Source: Paracoccaceae bacterium (GTDB lineage: Bacteria > Pseudomonadota > Alphaproteobacteria > Rhodobacterales > Rhodobacteraceae). Taken from it: a stretch of 61,136 bases of DNA. A program made the translations under genes and the position numbers. The notes beneath the pieces are model-generated. The model was not told where the DNA came from, searched no databases, and saw only the letters and a list, made by a program, of their open reading frames with translations. The DNA is taken from the NCBI GenBank assembly GCA_022448925.1, contig JAKVCP010000005.1, positions 27,397-88,532 on the forward strand. Direction: 5' to 3'. Of the stretch, positions 20,701 to 32,593 are shown piece after piece (within the stretch, counting starts at the first letter, position 1; every line of letters starts with the position of its first letter).

Positions 20701-21270
20701 GCATACCGCGAGACCAGAAACCGGATCATCGCGTCTATGTTCTCTCCGGAGCTGCCCAGCCAGTACTGCATGCACATGAACCATGCGCGCAGGTCCTGAC
20801 TTTTGCCGGGGATGAATTTCAAAATCCTTGGCAGCCTGCGCAGCATGGCCATTTTCTTTTCGCCACTCTCGACCGAGGGCTTGGACGACCCGCGCAATTT
20901 CCGGATCAATTTCAGCGCACCAGAGGCCGGTTTGGCCATGTCCAGCGCACCCATTTTGGTCAGTTTTACAATCTCTGAGGCAGCGATCGTGCAGACCATG
21001 GCATCACAATGGTCCCGCCGCGCCTGAAGAGCGGGCAAAATGGCTTTCACGTGTTCTTCAAGAAACAAGAGATTGACGAGTATAATGTCACCGCGGGCAA
21101 CATCCGCCTGTGCCCGGGTCAGCGCCTCGGGAGTCTCGGCCCATTCGGCTGCGGCGTGAACATGGACCGCAAGGCCAGGCACGACAGACTGCAAAGCCTG
21201 TTCGACCTGCGCAGTTGCGCTGGCTGCGTGGGCGTCAAGCGTGACGATCACCACATGATATGCGCCATCA

Positions 21271-21281
<11 letters not shown>
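17775..21281 (-). CDS. bchH: Magnesium chelatase porphyrin-binding subunit H
   Basis: This very large subunit (1168 residues, CobN/BchH family) binds protoporphyrin IX and receives Mg2+ with the BchI-BchD motor. Family segments include [32 protein letters not shown] and [15 protein letters not shown] take ATG 21281 ([11 protein letters not shown]) because AAGG is well spaced before it; an ATG at 21299 would add six residues with no ribosome site. Either start overlaps the end of bchB, so translation is coupled. Confidence 0.97.
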
Positions 21282-24544
<3,263 letters not shown>

Positions 24545-24594
24545 CCGTTCACTCCCTAGGTTTGGATTTCAGCGTAGTGGCATCGCTCACAATG

Positions 24595-24612
24595 TGTCAA
24601 TCTAAACTTACA
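24595..24612. promoter_or_regulatory. PpsR operator proximal to bchF
   Basis: TGTCAATCTAAACTTACA is an exact TGT-N12-ACA motif, 50 bases upstream of bchF. On the minus strand the part nearest bchF reads TTGACA (24600-24595), a consensus -35 hexamer, with only a weak -10 candidate TACGCT at 24576-24571. Binding here would block RNA polymerase at the head of the bchF-hemC block. Confidence 0.8.
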
Positions 24613-24709
24613 CACGTCGATTTTCGAGGTTTACACTGGCGAGAAACTCAGAAACTTTATGTTTTTCATACTTTTTTTCAATGTCTTGAAACGGTTTCGC
24701 CTGAACCTT

Positions 24710-24727
24710 TGTCAGGTAAAATTGACA
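24710..24727. promoter_or_regulatory. PpsR operator proximal to ppaA
   Basis: TGTCAGGTAAAATTGACA is a second exact TGT-N12-ACA motif, 115 bp from the bchF-proximal one and 64 bases upstream of ppaA. Its right half contains the TTGACA -35 hexamer of the ppaA promoter. Two sites at this distance could be bridged by PpsR tetramers. Confidence 0.8.
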
Positions 24728-24750
24728 TGCACTTAGATGCGGCGCATGAT
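24722..24750 (+). promoter_or_regulatory. Probable sigma-70-type promoter of ppaA-ppsR
   Basis: A consensus -35 TTGACA (24722-24727) is followed after 17 bases by CATGAT (24745-24750), four of six matches to the -10 consensus. It lies about 40 bases before the ppaA ATG, and GGGAGGAGAG just before the ATG is a strong ribosome site. The -35 is embedded in the PpsR motif. Confidence 0.55.
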
Positions 24751-24791
24751 AAAGGTTCACCGAGTCGGTTTTTGCCGACAGGGAGGAGAGA

Positions 24792-25574
24792 ATGGACGTG
24801 ACGCGGAAGCTCGGCCCGGGGCCGGGACAGGGTCCGAATTCTTCAAACTATGTTGAGCTTGCGCTGCGTGCGTTGGCGGAATTTTCCGCGAAAGATCCCC
24901 AGACATTTGACAATGCCCAACTGATCGGTGCGTTTTGTCACGCGTTCACCCTTGAGGATGCCCGGCACCGCGTTGAAGTGTTGGGGCATTTGCGTCAGGC
25001 CGGCCTGTCAGACGAAGAGATCGTAGACCGCATCATCCCTGCGGCAGCTCGTCGGATCGGCGAACAATGGGTTCGAGACGAGCTGTCCTTTGTCGAAGTG
25101 ACGATCGGCGCGTCACGCATGCAAGAGCTGGCCCGCGCACTTGGCGGTCGCAGCGCCACTGTACCGACGACAATCCCGTTGGGGTTTAATGCTCTTTTGA
25201 TCGTGCCAAAGGAAGAACAGCATACGATGGGCGCTTTTGTTGCGGCCGATCAGCTGCGCCGAAAGGGGCTGTGGGTGCATATGGCCATCGGCCAAGATGC
25301 CAGCGAATTAGACAGAACTGTCACAAACGATCATTTTTCGATGATTGGCATCTCTGCCGCATCGCGATCCAGCCTGAAATCAGTAAAAACAATTGTGCAA
25401 ATACTGAAGGAAAGAGAAACATCCATTCCCGTTGTATTGGGTGGAAACATCCTGAATGTGGTGGATGACGTGAAATTTAGAACGGGCGTTGATTTCGTAA
25501 CCTCAGAGGTCGAAAAAGCGATTGAGGTTTGTGGCTTGCCAATCCCGTTGGAAGGTGTCACGGAGGTTTCATAG
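24792..25574 (+). CDS. ppaA: B12-binding PpsR antirepressor PpaA/AerR
   Basis: This 260-residue regulator has an N-terminal helical cobalamin-cap-like part and a C-terminal B12-binding fold. Histidine 144 in KEEQHTMGAF matches the axial cobalamin ligand of AerR (H145 in Rhodobacter capsulatus), and VVLGGNILNVVDDV carries the late nucleotide-loop motif. AerR/PpaA binds hydroxocobalamin, senses light and counteracts PpsR/CrtJ. It is immediately upstream of ppsR, the usual antirepressor-repressor pair. Confidence 0.94.
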   Translation: MDVTRKLGPGPGQGPNSSNYVELALRALAEFSAKDPQTFDNAQLIGAFCHAFTLEDARHRVEVLGHLRQAGLSDEEIVDRIIPAAARRIGEQWVRDELSFVEVTIGASRMQELARALGGRSATVPTTIPLGFNALLIVPKEEQHTMGAFVAADQLRRKGLWVHMAIGQDASELDRTVTNDHFSMIGISAASRSSLKSVKTIVQILKERETSIPVVLGGNILNVVDDVKFRTGVDFVTSEVEKAIEVCGLPIPLEGVTEVS

Positions 25575-25618
25575 GCCTTCCTACAAGCGTTTTGCAGGAC
25601 TTGGGGAACAGAAGAACA

Positions 25619-27031
25619 ATGACGAGGGATAAACCTCATTTGGTCAATGGACATGTGGACGGAGTGCCCACACATTTGGTTGCAGAGGCCCTGTTCGTTT
25701 CCGCAGATATCATACTTCAAACGGACAACGCTGGTGTGATCAACAATGCGTTTGTCAGCCCAAGCAGCACCGCCTTGCCAGAGCACAACCAATGGGTTGG
25801 TTTGAACATTCGCGACGTGCTTGAAGAAGAGTCAGTACAGAAAGTCGACTTGCATCTGGCTGACTTGGCACAGGCGGAGTCTCCAAAAACCCGCACGGCA
25901 GAGCTTAATCACAAGGACGGCTCGGACTGGGGTTTTCCAGTGCGTTATTCCATCTTGTGCGACAAAGACCGCGATCACGTCATGTTTGTTGGCCGTGATA
26001 TGACGGCAATTGCGGCCGCACAGCAGGACCTTGTCACTGCGCAGTTGGCGCTTGAGGCCGATTACGAATCATCGCGTGATTTTGAAACGCGCTATCGGGC
26101 GGTGTTGGATTTGGCATCTGACCCGATGACCCTGGTCAACCTGGCGACCGGCGCAATCGAAGATATCAACATCGCCGCAGCTGACCTTTTGGGCGAATCT
26201 GCAGAAGTTCTGCGCGGCAGCGATTTTCTGAACCTATTCGAAGAGCGGGACAAGCCCGTCAGCCTTGAAGCCATCATCAATGGGTCTGCCGGAAAACCGG
26301 GCCCAGACTGGCCCGCGACCATCAAACAATCCCGCAAGCGCCTGACCGTCGTTGCCACACCTATCCGCTCGGCAGGCACACGATATGCGCTGTGCCGACT
26401 GGAAACGCAGCGCATCAACGCTGAACATGGCGACTTGCTGACAAGTGGTTTGCGGTTGCTCTTCGAAGAGGGTGTTGACGCGATTGTGTTTACCAACCGT
26501 CTTGGTGTCATTCTCAATTGCAATAACAGTTTCCTTGATCTTTGCGATGCCGCATCGGCGTCGGATGTGATCAACCGACCCTTGGCGGATTTCCTGTCAC
26601 GTGGGACAATTGACCAGAAAATGCTGATCGAGGGTGGCGCCAAGACCGGCCAGCTAAGGTCATACAACACCAAGGTTGTCACAAACTATCGGACATCTTT
26701 TCCGGTGAATGTCTCTGCCACCATGTTGGCAGACAGCAAGGGCGGTGGCTTTGGATTTGTGATTCGCATCATGCGCTCGGTTGAAACCGCAACAACTACA
26801 GAGACACCCGCCCTTTTGAGCGGCAACCAGAACATCTCAAAACTTGTGGGTGCCGCCCCTTTGAAAGAAATCGTTGCCGGCACAACCGATGTGATCGAAC
26901 GCATTTGCGTGGAAGCCGCAATCGAACTGACCGACAACAATCGGGTTGCAGCCGCCGAAATGCTTGGGCTGTCGCGTCAAAGCCTTTACGTCAAGCTGCG
27001 CAAGTTCGGGCTTTTGGACAAGTCGGAATAG
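25619..27031 (+). CDS. ppsR: Photosynthesis repressor PpsR (CrtJ)
   Basis: This 470-residue regulator has PAS domains (around residues 20-130, 155-260 and 280-390) and a C-terminal Fis-type helix-turn-helix (NRVAAAEMLGLSRQSLYVKLRKFG, 441-464). Cysteines 259 (YALCRLE) and 430 (ERICVEA) match the redox-active C251 and C424 of Rhodobacter sphaeroides PpsR, so oxygen or thiol sensing looks possible. ATG 25619 gives MTRDKPHLV; a longer upstream extension has no family support. It represses genes with TGT-N12-ACA sites, five of which are in this window. Confidence 0.95.
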   Translation: MTRDKPHLVNGHVDGVPTHLVAEALFVSADIILQTDNAGVINNAFVSPSSTALPEHNQWVGLNIRDVLEEESVQKVDLHLADLAQAESPKTRTAELNHKDGSDWGFPVRYSILCDKDRDHVMFVGRDMTAIAAAQQDLVTAQLALEADYESSRDFETRYRAVLDLASDPMTLVNLATGAIEDINIAAADLLGESAEVLRGSDFLNLFEERDKPVSLEAIINGSAGKPGPDWPATIKQSRKRLTVVATPIRSAGTRYALCRLETQRINAEHGDLLTSGLRLLFEEGVDAIVFTNRLGVILNCNNSFLDLCDAASASDVINRPLADFLSRGTIDQKMLIEGGAKTGQLRSYNTKVVTNYRTSFPVNVSATMLADSKGGGFGFVIRIMRSVETATTTETPALLSGNQNISKLVGAAPLKEIVAGTTDVIERICVEAAIELTDNNRVAAAEMLGLSRQSLYVKLRKFGLLDKSE

Positions 27032-27103
27032 TCCCACAAAATCATTTTGGACGTGCAACGACGATCTGTGGTGGACCGTTACCGCTGTTGCTTAGATTTC
27101 GAT

Positions 27104-27121
27104 TGTATAGTTTACTGGACA
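27104..27121. promoter_or_regulatory. PpsR operator abutting the bchG start
   Basis: TGTATAGTTTACTGGACA is an exact TGT-N12-ACA motif ending one base before the bchG ATG. It lies in the 91-bp gap between ppsR and bchG. No clear ribosome site separates it from the ATG. The position suggests repression downstream of the transcription start, or a leaderless transcript. Confidence 0.7.
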
Positions 27122-27122
27122 C

Positions 27123-28031
27123 ATGAGTGTCACCGATGACTTACAGTCTGGCAGCCGATTTCAGCCCAAAGCTGTTCTGGAGGTTGTTCACCCGATCACG
27201 TGGTTCCCGCCCATGTGGGCCTATGCCTGCGGAGTGATCTCTTCGGGTGTGCAGTTTCAGGGCAACGGTGTCTGGATTGCTTTGGGCATCGTTCTGGCGG
27301 GCCCTGTTGTCTGTGGCATGAGCCAGGCCGCAAATGATTGGTGCGACCGGCATGTCGATGCGATCAACGAACCGAACAGACCGATCCCCTCGGGCCGTTT
27401 GCCTGGGAAATCGGGTCTTTACATCGCGCTGATCATGACAGCGGTGGCTTTCGTTCTTGGCGGCTTTCTTGGCACCTGGGGGTTTGTGGCGACCTGCGTC
27501 GCAATCCTGTGTGCCTGGGCATATTCCGCGGAACCGGTGCGGCTCAAGCGGTCGGGGTGGTGGGGTCCTGGTGTTGTTGGTTTGTGTTATGAAGGTCTGC
27601 CATGGTTCACGGGAGCCGCTGTGATGTTACAGGCCTTTCCAGACGTTCAGGTCATCGCAATCGCGCTGCTTTACGCCATTGGCGCACATGGCATCATGAC
27701 ACTGAATGACTTCAAGGCTTTGGATGGCGACCGCAGCACGGGCGTTCGATCTTTGCCCGTGACTTTGGGCCCAGCGCGCGCAGCACGTCTGGCCTGTTAT
27801 GTGATGGCGGGCGCACAAATTGGCGTGATCGTCCTTTTGGCCCTCTGGGACCGTCCGCTTTTTGCTGCGGCGATCTTTGCATGCCTTGTGGCTCAAATCA
27901 TTGCAATGCAGTTCCTGCTGCGCGACCCCAAGGGTCGTGCTCCTTGGTACAACGGCACAGGTGTCTTGCTTTACGTCTCTGGCATGATGGTGGCGGCCTT
28001 TGCTCTTAGGTCAATGGGAGACATCGGATGA
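27123..28031 (+). CDS. bchG: Bacteriochlorophyll synthase (prenyltransferase)
   Basis: This 302-residue UbiA-family membrane enzyme attaches geranylgeranyl (later reduced to phytyl) to bacteriochlorophyllide a. The Asp-rich motif NDWCDRHVDAINEPNRPIPS is near residue 75 and the second one, LNDFKALDGDRSTG, near residue 200. Multiple membrane segments are evident. It heads bchG-bch2-bchP-idi with four-base overlaps. A PpsR motif is immediately upstream and no good ribosome site is visible. Confidence 0.96.
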   Translation: MSVTDDLQSGSRFQPKAVLEVVHPITWFPPMWAYACGVISSGVQFQGNGVWIALGIVLAGPVVCGMSQAANDWCDRHVDAINEPNRPIPSGRLPGKSGLYIALIMTAVAFVLGGFLGTWGFVATCVAILCAWAYSAEPVRLKRSGWWGPGVVGLCYEGLPWFTGAAVMLQAFPDVQVIAIALLYAIGAHGIMTLNDFKALDGDRSTGVRSLPVTLGPARAARLACYVMAGAQIGVIVLLALWDRPLFAAAIFACLVAQIIAMQFLLRDPKGRAPWYNGTGVLLYVSGMMVAAFALRSMGDIG

Positions 28032-29323
28032 CCCTCTCTTGGTTTTCAATTGTGCGATTGGGCCTGATCCAGATGGCGCTGGGTGGGATTGTTGTTCTGA
28101 CAACCTCGACATTGAATCGGTTGATGGTGGTTGAACTGGCGCTGCCTGCGGTGTTGTCGGGGTTCTTGGTCGCCCTCCACTATGGCATCCAGATCACACG
28201 GCCCAACTGGGGCTATCGGTCCGACACCGGCAACAGCCGGACCCGCTGGATTATTCTTGGGATGGCGGCGCTTTCTGTTGGGGGGCTTTTGGCCGCTTAC
28301 GGGGTTGTTTTGATGGCTGGCGCTTTTGTTTTGGGGCTTGCCCTCTCAATTCTTGCATATGCGCTGATCGGACTCGGGGTCGGGGCCTCGGGCACATCTT
28401 TGCTGGCCCTTTTGGCAACCGGAACTGCGCCCAATCGGCGGGCGGCAGCTGCAACGATCACCTGGTTGATGATGATCGCCGGAATTGCGCTGACCGCAGC
28501 AACTGTGGGCGCCTTTCTTGATCCCTACACCCCGCAGCTTTTGCTGACGATCGTTGCAATCGTGACCGGAGGAGCCTTTGCGACGACCTGTCTCGCCGTT
28601 GCCGGGATCGAGGCCAAGACGTCCTTTGCCAAACGGGACCGCGACGAGATGCCATTCCTCGACGGGCTGAAAGAGGTTTGGGCCGAACCCGCCGCACGGC
28701 TTTTCACGATCTTTGTCTTTCTGTCGATGACCGCCTATTTCATGCAGGAACTGATACTAGAACCCTATGCCGGCTTTGTCTTCGGATTCACACCAGGTGA
28801 ATCGACGTCGTTGTCCGGTGCCCAGAATGGCGGAGTGTTCATCGGTATGCTGACCGTCGGCATCGCTGCCAGCGGTCTTGGCATCGGAGCGCTGCGGACC
28901 TGGGTTGTAGCCGGATGCCTGTTGTCAGCGCTGGCCTTGGTGTCCATTGCCGTGCTTGGACAAATTGGACTGCGTGGGCTTTTCACGCCAGCGGTCATTT
29001 TTCTGGGTTTTTCAAACGGTATGTTTGCCGTCGCTGCTATCGGGTCAATGATGCAATTGGCCGGTGAGGGACGATCGTCCCGCGAAGGCACCCGCATGGG
29101 CCTTTGGGGCGCTGCACAAGCGATTGCCGCCGGATTTGGCGGGCTTGTCGGAGCGGCCTTTGTCGATTGCATGCGCCTGATTTTGGTCAGCGAGGCCACA
29201 GCCTTTGGCCTGGTATTCACCTTTGAGGCGCTCTTGTTTGTGGGCGCTGCCTTGATGGCCCTGGCCATCTTGTCGCGCGGTCGGGCGACTGTGTCGTCAG
29301 CTGCGCTGGTTCCGGGAGAGTGA
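28028..29323 (+). CDS. PucC-family protein Bch2 (ORF428 type)
   Basis: This is a 431-residue polytopic protein of the PucC/LhaA/Bch2 branch of the major facilitator superfamily. TSTLNRLMVVELALPAVLSG and WGYRSDTGNSRTRWI match LhaA closely, so it is a paralogue of the gene at 14752-16182. In Rhodobacter this position between bchG and bchP holds ORF428. A role in delivering bacteriochlorophyll to antenna assembly is inferred from the family. It overlaps bchG by four bases. Confidence 0.9.
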   Translation: MTLSWFSIVRLGLIQMALGGIVVLTTSTLNRLMVVELALPAVLSGFLVALHYGIQITRPNWGYRSDTGNSRTRWIILGMAALSVGGLLAAYGVVLMAGAFVLGLALSILAYALIGLGVGASGTSLLALLATGTAPNRRAAAATITWLMMIAGIALTAATVGAFLDPYTPQLLLTIVAIVTGGAFATTCLAVAGIEAKTSFAKRDRDEMPFLDGLKEVWAEPAARLFTIFVFLSMTAYFMQELILEPYAGFVFGFTPGESTSLSGAQNGGVFIGMLTVGIAASGLGIGALRTWVVAGCLLSALALVSIAVLGQIGLRGLFTPAVIFLGFSNGMFAVAAIGSMMQLAGEGRSSREGTRMGLWGAAQAIAAGFGGLVGAAFVDCMRLILVSEATAFGLVFTFEALLFVGAALMALAILSRGRATVSSAALVPGE

Positions 29324-29325
29324 AC

Positions 29326-30504
29326 ATGACGTATGATGTGGTTGTGGTGGGCGGTGGACCTTCGGGCGCGACAGCTGCCGAAATCATCGCCCGGCAAGGG
29401 CGCAAGGTGGCTATGCTTGACCGCGCAGGACGGATAAAGCCCTGTGGCGGTGCCGTGCCGCCACGGCTGATCAGGGATTACAACATTCCAGACAGTCAGA
29501 TCGTTGCCAAGATCGGAACTGCGCGCATGATTTCACCCACTGCGCGGCACGTCGATATTCCGATTGAAAACGGATATGTCGGCATGGTGGACCGCGAACA
29601 TTTTGACGAATTCCTGCGCGTGCGGGCGGCCAATGCCGGCGCGCATCGCTATACGGGCACATATATGCGCATCGACCGGGATACTGACGGATCCCATGTG
29701 TTTTACCGTGACAAGGCCTCTGGAGAGACGCGCAAGCTGACCACCAAACTTGTGATTGGCGCAGACGGGGCCAGGTCGGATGTCGCGCGGGGCGAAGTGC
29801 CCGGCGGTGACAGCATCCCATATGTTGTGGCCTATCATGAAATCATCGAAGCCCCCGACCAATCGGGCTATGATCCGGATCGTTGTGACGTTGTTTATGA
29901 CGGCACGATCAGCCCGGATTTCTATGGCTGGGTCTTTCCACATGGCGCACAGGCCAGTGTCGGCATGGGCAGCCAGGTCAAAGGCGTGGATTTGAAGGCC
30001 GCCACCACAGAGTTGCGCAAGCAGGCCGGACTTGAAGGTTGCAAGACCATTCGAAAAGAGGGTGCGCCGATCCCTTTGAAACCCTTACAACGGTGGGACA
30101 ACGGCAAGGATGTTGTGCTTGCCGGGGATGCGGCAGGTGTTGTTGCGCCCTCATCCGGCGAAGGGATTTACTATGCCATGTACGGGGGTGAAGTTGCGGC
30201 CAAAGCCTGTCTCAAGACCCTGGCCTCTGGCCGGATCAAGGATTTGACCTTGGCTCGCAAGATGTTCATGGGCAAACACAAGACTGTCTTCAAGGTTCTT
30301 GGCGCGATGCAAAATGCCTATTATCGATCTGACGAGCGGCGCGAACGGTTTGTCTCGCTCTGTCACGACGTGGATGTACAGCGCCTGACTTTCGAAGCTT
30401 ATATGAACAAAGAGCTGGTCCGGGCCCGGCCGATGGCGCATCTGAAAATCATGGTCAAGAACATCGCCCACCTGACACGTTTGATCCCAGAGGCCTCGGT
30501 ATGA
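29326..30504 (+). CDS. bchP: Geranylgeranyl (bacterio)chlorophyll reductase
   Basis: This 392-residue flavoprotein reduces three double bonds of the geranylgeranyl tail to phytyl. The N-terminal dinucleotide fold is YDVVVVGGGPSGATAAE, followed by KPCGGAVPPRLI and the GDAAGVVAPSSGEGIYYAM motif near residue 270. ATG 29326 is preferred over the GTG at 29320 because GGGAG lies well spaced before it. It is coupled to idi through a four-base overlap. Confidence 0.96.
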   Translation: MTYDVVVVGGGPSGATAAEIIARQGRKVAMLDRAGRIKPCGGAVPPRLIRDYNIPDSQIVAKIGTARMISPTARHVDIPIENGYVGMVDREHFDEFLRVRAANAGAHRYTGTYMRIDRDTDGSHVFYRDKASGETRKLTTKLVIGADGARSDVARGEVPGGDSIPYVVAYHEIIEAPDQSGYDPDRCDVVYDGTISPDFYGWVFPHGAQASVGMGSQVKGVDLKAATTELRKQAGLEGCKTIRKEGAPIPLKPLQRWDNGKDVVLAGDAAGVVAPSSGEGIYYAMYGGEVAAKACLKTLASGRIKDLTLARKMFMGKHKTVFKVLGAMQNAYYRSDERRERFVSLCHDVDVQRLTFEAYMNKELVRARPMAHLKIMVKNIAHLTRLIPEASV

Positions 30505-31061
30505 CGGCGATGATCCCAGCATGGGTCGGCGGTGCCTTGCAGCCGGTGGAAAAGCTGGAGGTCCACCGGCGCGGTTTGCGCCACAAAGCCATCTCGGTGT
30601 TTGTCACGTCAGGTGAGTTCGTGTTGTTGCAGCAGCGAGCGATGTGCAAATACCACACTCCGGGCCTATGGGCGAACACGTGTTGTACGCACCCACATTG
30701 GGATGAGGCCAGCGCTGTCGCTGCAGAACGTCGTCTGTACGAAGAGCTGGGCATCGCCGGGTTGGACCTCGTGCATCGCGACCGCGTGGAATACCGGGCT
30801 GCCGTTGGCGATGACATGATAGAGCACGAGGTCGTCGATATTTTTGTGGCCGAAATGGACCGCTCACAGCATTTCGCCCCCAATCCCGATGAAGTGATGA
30901 AAACCAGTTGGGTGCATTCCGGCGATTTGGCCCGGCTGATTGACCGGGCGCCAGAGACATACACACCATGGTTCAAGATCTATGTCGCGCGCCATGCCGA
31001 GCAGATATTTGGCATAGCCTTTGCAAATGCAGCCAGGCGGAGCAAAGAGCCCGTCAGTTAA
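30501..31061 (+). CDS. idi: Isopentenyl-diphosphate isomerase, type 1
   Basis: This 186-residue Nudix-fold enzyme interconverts isopentenyl and dimethylallyl diphosphate, feeding carotenoid and bacteriochlorophyll-tail synthesis. The catalytic cysteine region NTCCTHPHW is near residue 58, and AAERRLYEELGI is the Nudix-like segment with the metal-binding glutamate. It overlaps bchP, so isoprenoid supply is linked to pigment tailoring. No terminator is evident after it. Confidence 0.95.
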   Translation: MTAMIPAWVGGALQPVEKLEVHRRGLRHKAISVFVTSGEFVLLQQRAMCKYHTPGLWANTCCTHPHWDEASAVAAERRLYEELGIAGLDLVHRDRVEYRAAVGDDMIEHEVVDIFVAEMDRSQHFAPNPDEVMKTSWVHSGDLARLIDRAPETYTPWFKIYVARHAEQIFGIAFANAARRSKEPVS

Positions 31062-31280
31062 CGCGTAGATCTGCCAGAGCGTGCGATCTGACTGTTTGCC
31101 CACAGTGCCACCCGGTCTGAACAGCGGCGCGCCAGGACAAGGGCACCGGGCAGATGTCTCACACAGAAAATGGCGTGACGACTGTGCGCATGCCGCCTTT
31201 GCGATCCGGTCAGACGTTTTTTCGTCCTCTTGTTGCCAAATCCGCATGGCATCAGCACAGTAGGATTTCGACCAACCAGC

Positions 31281-32459
31281 ATGGACGCGCATCGATTGGA
31301 TCGTTTGAAAATCGCCTATCTCTGCGATCAGTCGCCGCTGGTGCCATCGACATACTCTGGCGGCAACACACGCATGTTCAAAGCGCTTCAGTGCCACGTC
31401 GGGGATGTCACGCTCATTGATGCGTCCTGGTATCTGGCCGAACCGGTGCGAAGATTGATGGCGATTCTGCCGGAGGCAGTGCAACTCAGAGCACGGTGGC
31501 GCCTGCACTATGCCTTGGCACCCATGATTGCGCGTGGCGTCACACGCGAGATTGCTAAGGATCAATATGACGCGGTGTTTTGCGCCTACAGCTTGCAATC
31601 CATGTCCCGTGTGAAAACCGGGCCAAAGGTTTTGCGCGTGTTTACATCAGATGCGACCCAAACCACATATCGACAGTCCGAGATCGGCCAGGTCTTTGGC
31701 TCGTACTGGTCGGCTTCGCGAAAGCTTGATGCCTGGGTTGCCACGAACGAACGCCGGGCCCTGACGTCAATGGACCTGCTGTTATGGCCATCGGAATGGC
31801 TGCATAACCTGTGCCTTGAGACATATGGCCTAAGGCCGGATACCTGTCGCGTGATTCCCTGGGGGGCGGGCATTGACACCTGGCCAAGACCAGGACAACC
31901 CAGCCCGATTGGGCGCGATCACCCGTTGAACCTTTTGGTGGTTGGGCGGGATTGGTTTGCAAAGGGTGGCCCGGTCGCATTCGAGACCATGACAACATTA
32001 CGAGATCGCGGGATTGATGCGCGTTTGACTGTCATTGGCTGTACTCCGCCTGCGTTCCACAGAAGCGCGCAGGTGGTGGTGCATCCCTCTCTCGACAAGA
32101 CCCGTGCGAGCGACATGAAAATCTTTGAGCAGGTCTTTGACACAGCGCATGTCATGGTCATGCCATCCCATGAAAGTTATGGCTTTGCTTTCTGCGAAGC
32201 CTCCGCCTACGGGGTCCCGTCGCTTTGCCTGCGTGTGGGGGGTATTCCGATACGAGACGGGATCAACGGGTTTGCTTTGACCAATGGATCAGGACCGTCT
32301 GACTTTGCCGACCACATTGAAAGGTTGGTCGCCGATCCCGATGGCTATGTCCGCCTACGACAGACCACACGAGCCGAGTTCGAGACCCGTTTGAACTGGG
32401 ACAGTTGGGGCAAACAGGTTGCGCATCTGATCGCCGATTTGCGCGCCCGCCAAGCATGA
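31281..32459 (+). CDS. GT4-type glycosyltransferase of unknown acceptor
   Basis: This is a 392-residue soluble GT-B-fold glycosyltransferase. The second Rossmann half starts LNLLVVGRDWFAKGG, and the donor-binding E-x7-E region is HESYGFAFCEASAYGVPSL near residue 300. The N-terminus IAYLCDQSPLVPSTYSGGNTRMF resembles GT4 enzymes acting on polysaccharides or lipids. ATG 31281 is chosen over an upstream TTG (31230) that lacks a ribosome site. It follows idi by 219 bp in the same direction. The acceptor cannot be read from sequence: cell-surface glycan or carotenoid are both possible. Confidence 0.8.
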   Translation: MDAHRLDRLKIAYLCDQSPLVPSTYSGGNTRMFKALQCHVGDVTLIDASWYLAEPVRRLMAILPEAVQLRARWRLHYALAPMIARGVTREIAKDQYDAVFCAYSLQSMSRVKTGPKVLRVFTSDATQTTYRQSEIGQVFGSYWSASRKLDAWVATNERRALTSMDLLLWPSEWLHNLCLETYGLRPDTCRVIPWGAGIDTWPRPGQPSPIGRDHPLNLLVVGRDWFAKGGPVAFETMTTLRDRGIDARLTVIGCTPPAFHRSAQVVVHPSLDKTRASDMKIFEQVFDTAHVMVMPSHESYGFAFCEASAYGVPSLCLRVGGIPIRDGINGFALTNGSGPSDFADHIERLVADPDGYVRLRQTTRAEFETRLNWDSWGKQVAHLIADLRARQA

Positions 32460-32538
32460 ACCTTCAATCTGGTCCTAAAGTGCTACTGTAACTGGCCCTA
32501 TCCGCAAATTTCCCCGCCGCATACGTTAACGCCAACGC

Positions 32539-32560
32539 ACCGGCAAACCTTGCCGGTTTT
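32539..32560 (+). terminator. Hairpin with short U-tract in front of xsc
   Basis: A perfect 8-bp stem (ACCGGCAA / TTGCCGGT) with a 3-base loop is followed by UUU. It ends 33 bases before the xsc ATG and starts 79 bases after the glycosyltransferase stop. It could terminate the upstream transcript. If the xsc promoter is further upstream, it lies in the xsc leader and could attenuate it. Confidence 0.6.
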
Positions 32561-32593
32561 CATTTGTGCCCCGCAGTCACTGGAGTTTCGTCC

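Noticed and set aside
31213..31226. GACG-TTTTTT-CGTC hairpin upstream of the glycosyltransferase as terminator
   Set aside because: The stem has four base pairs and the T-run is in the loop, not after the stem.
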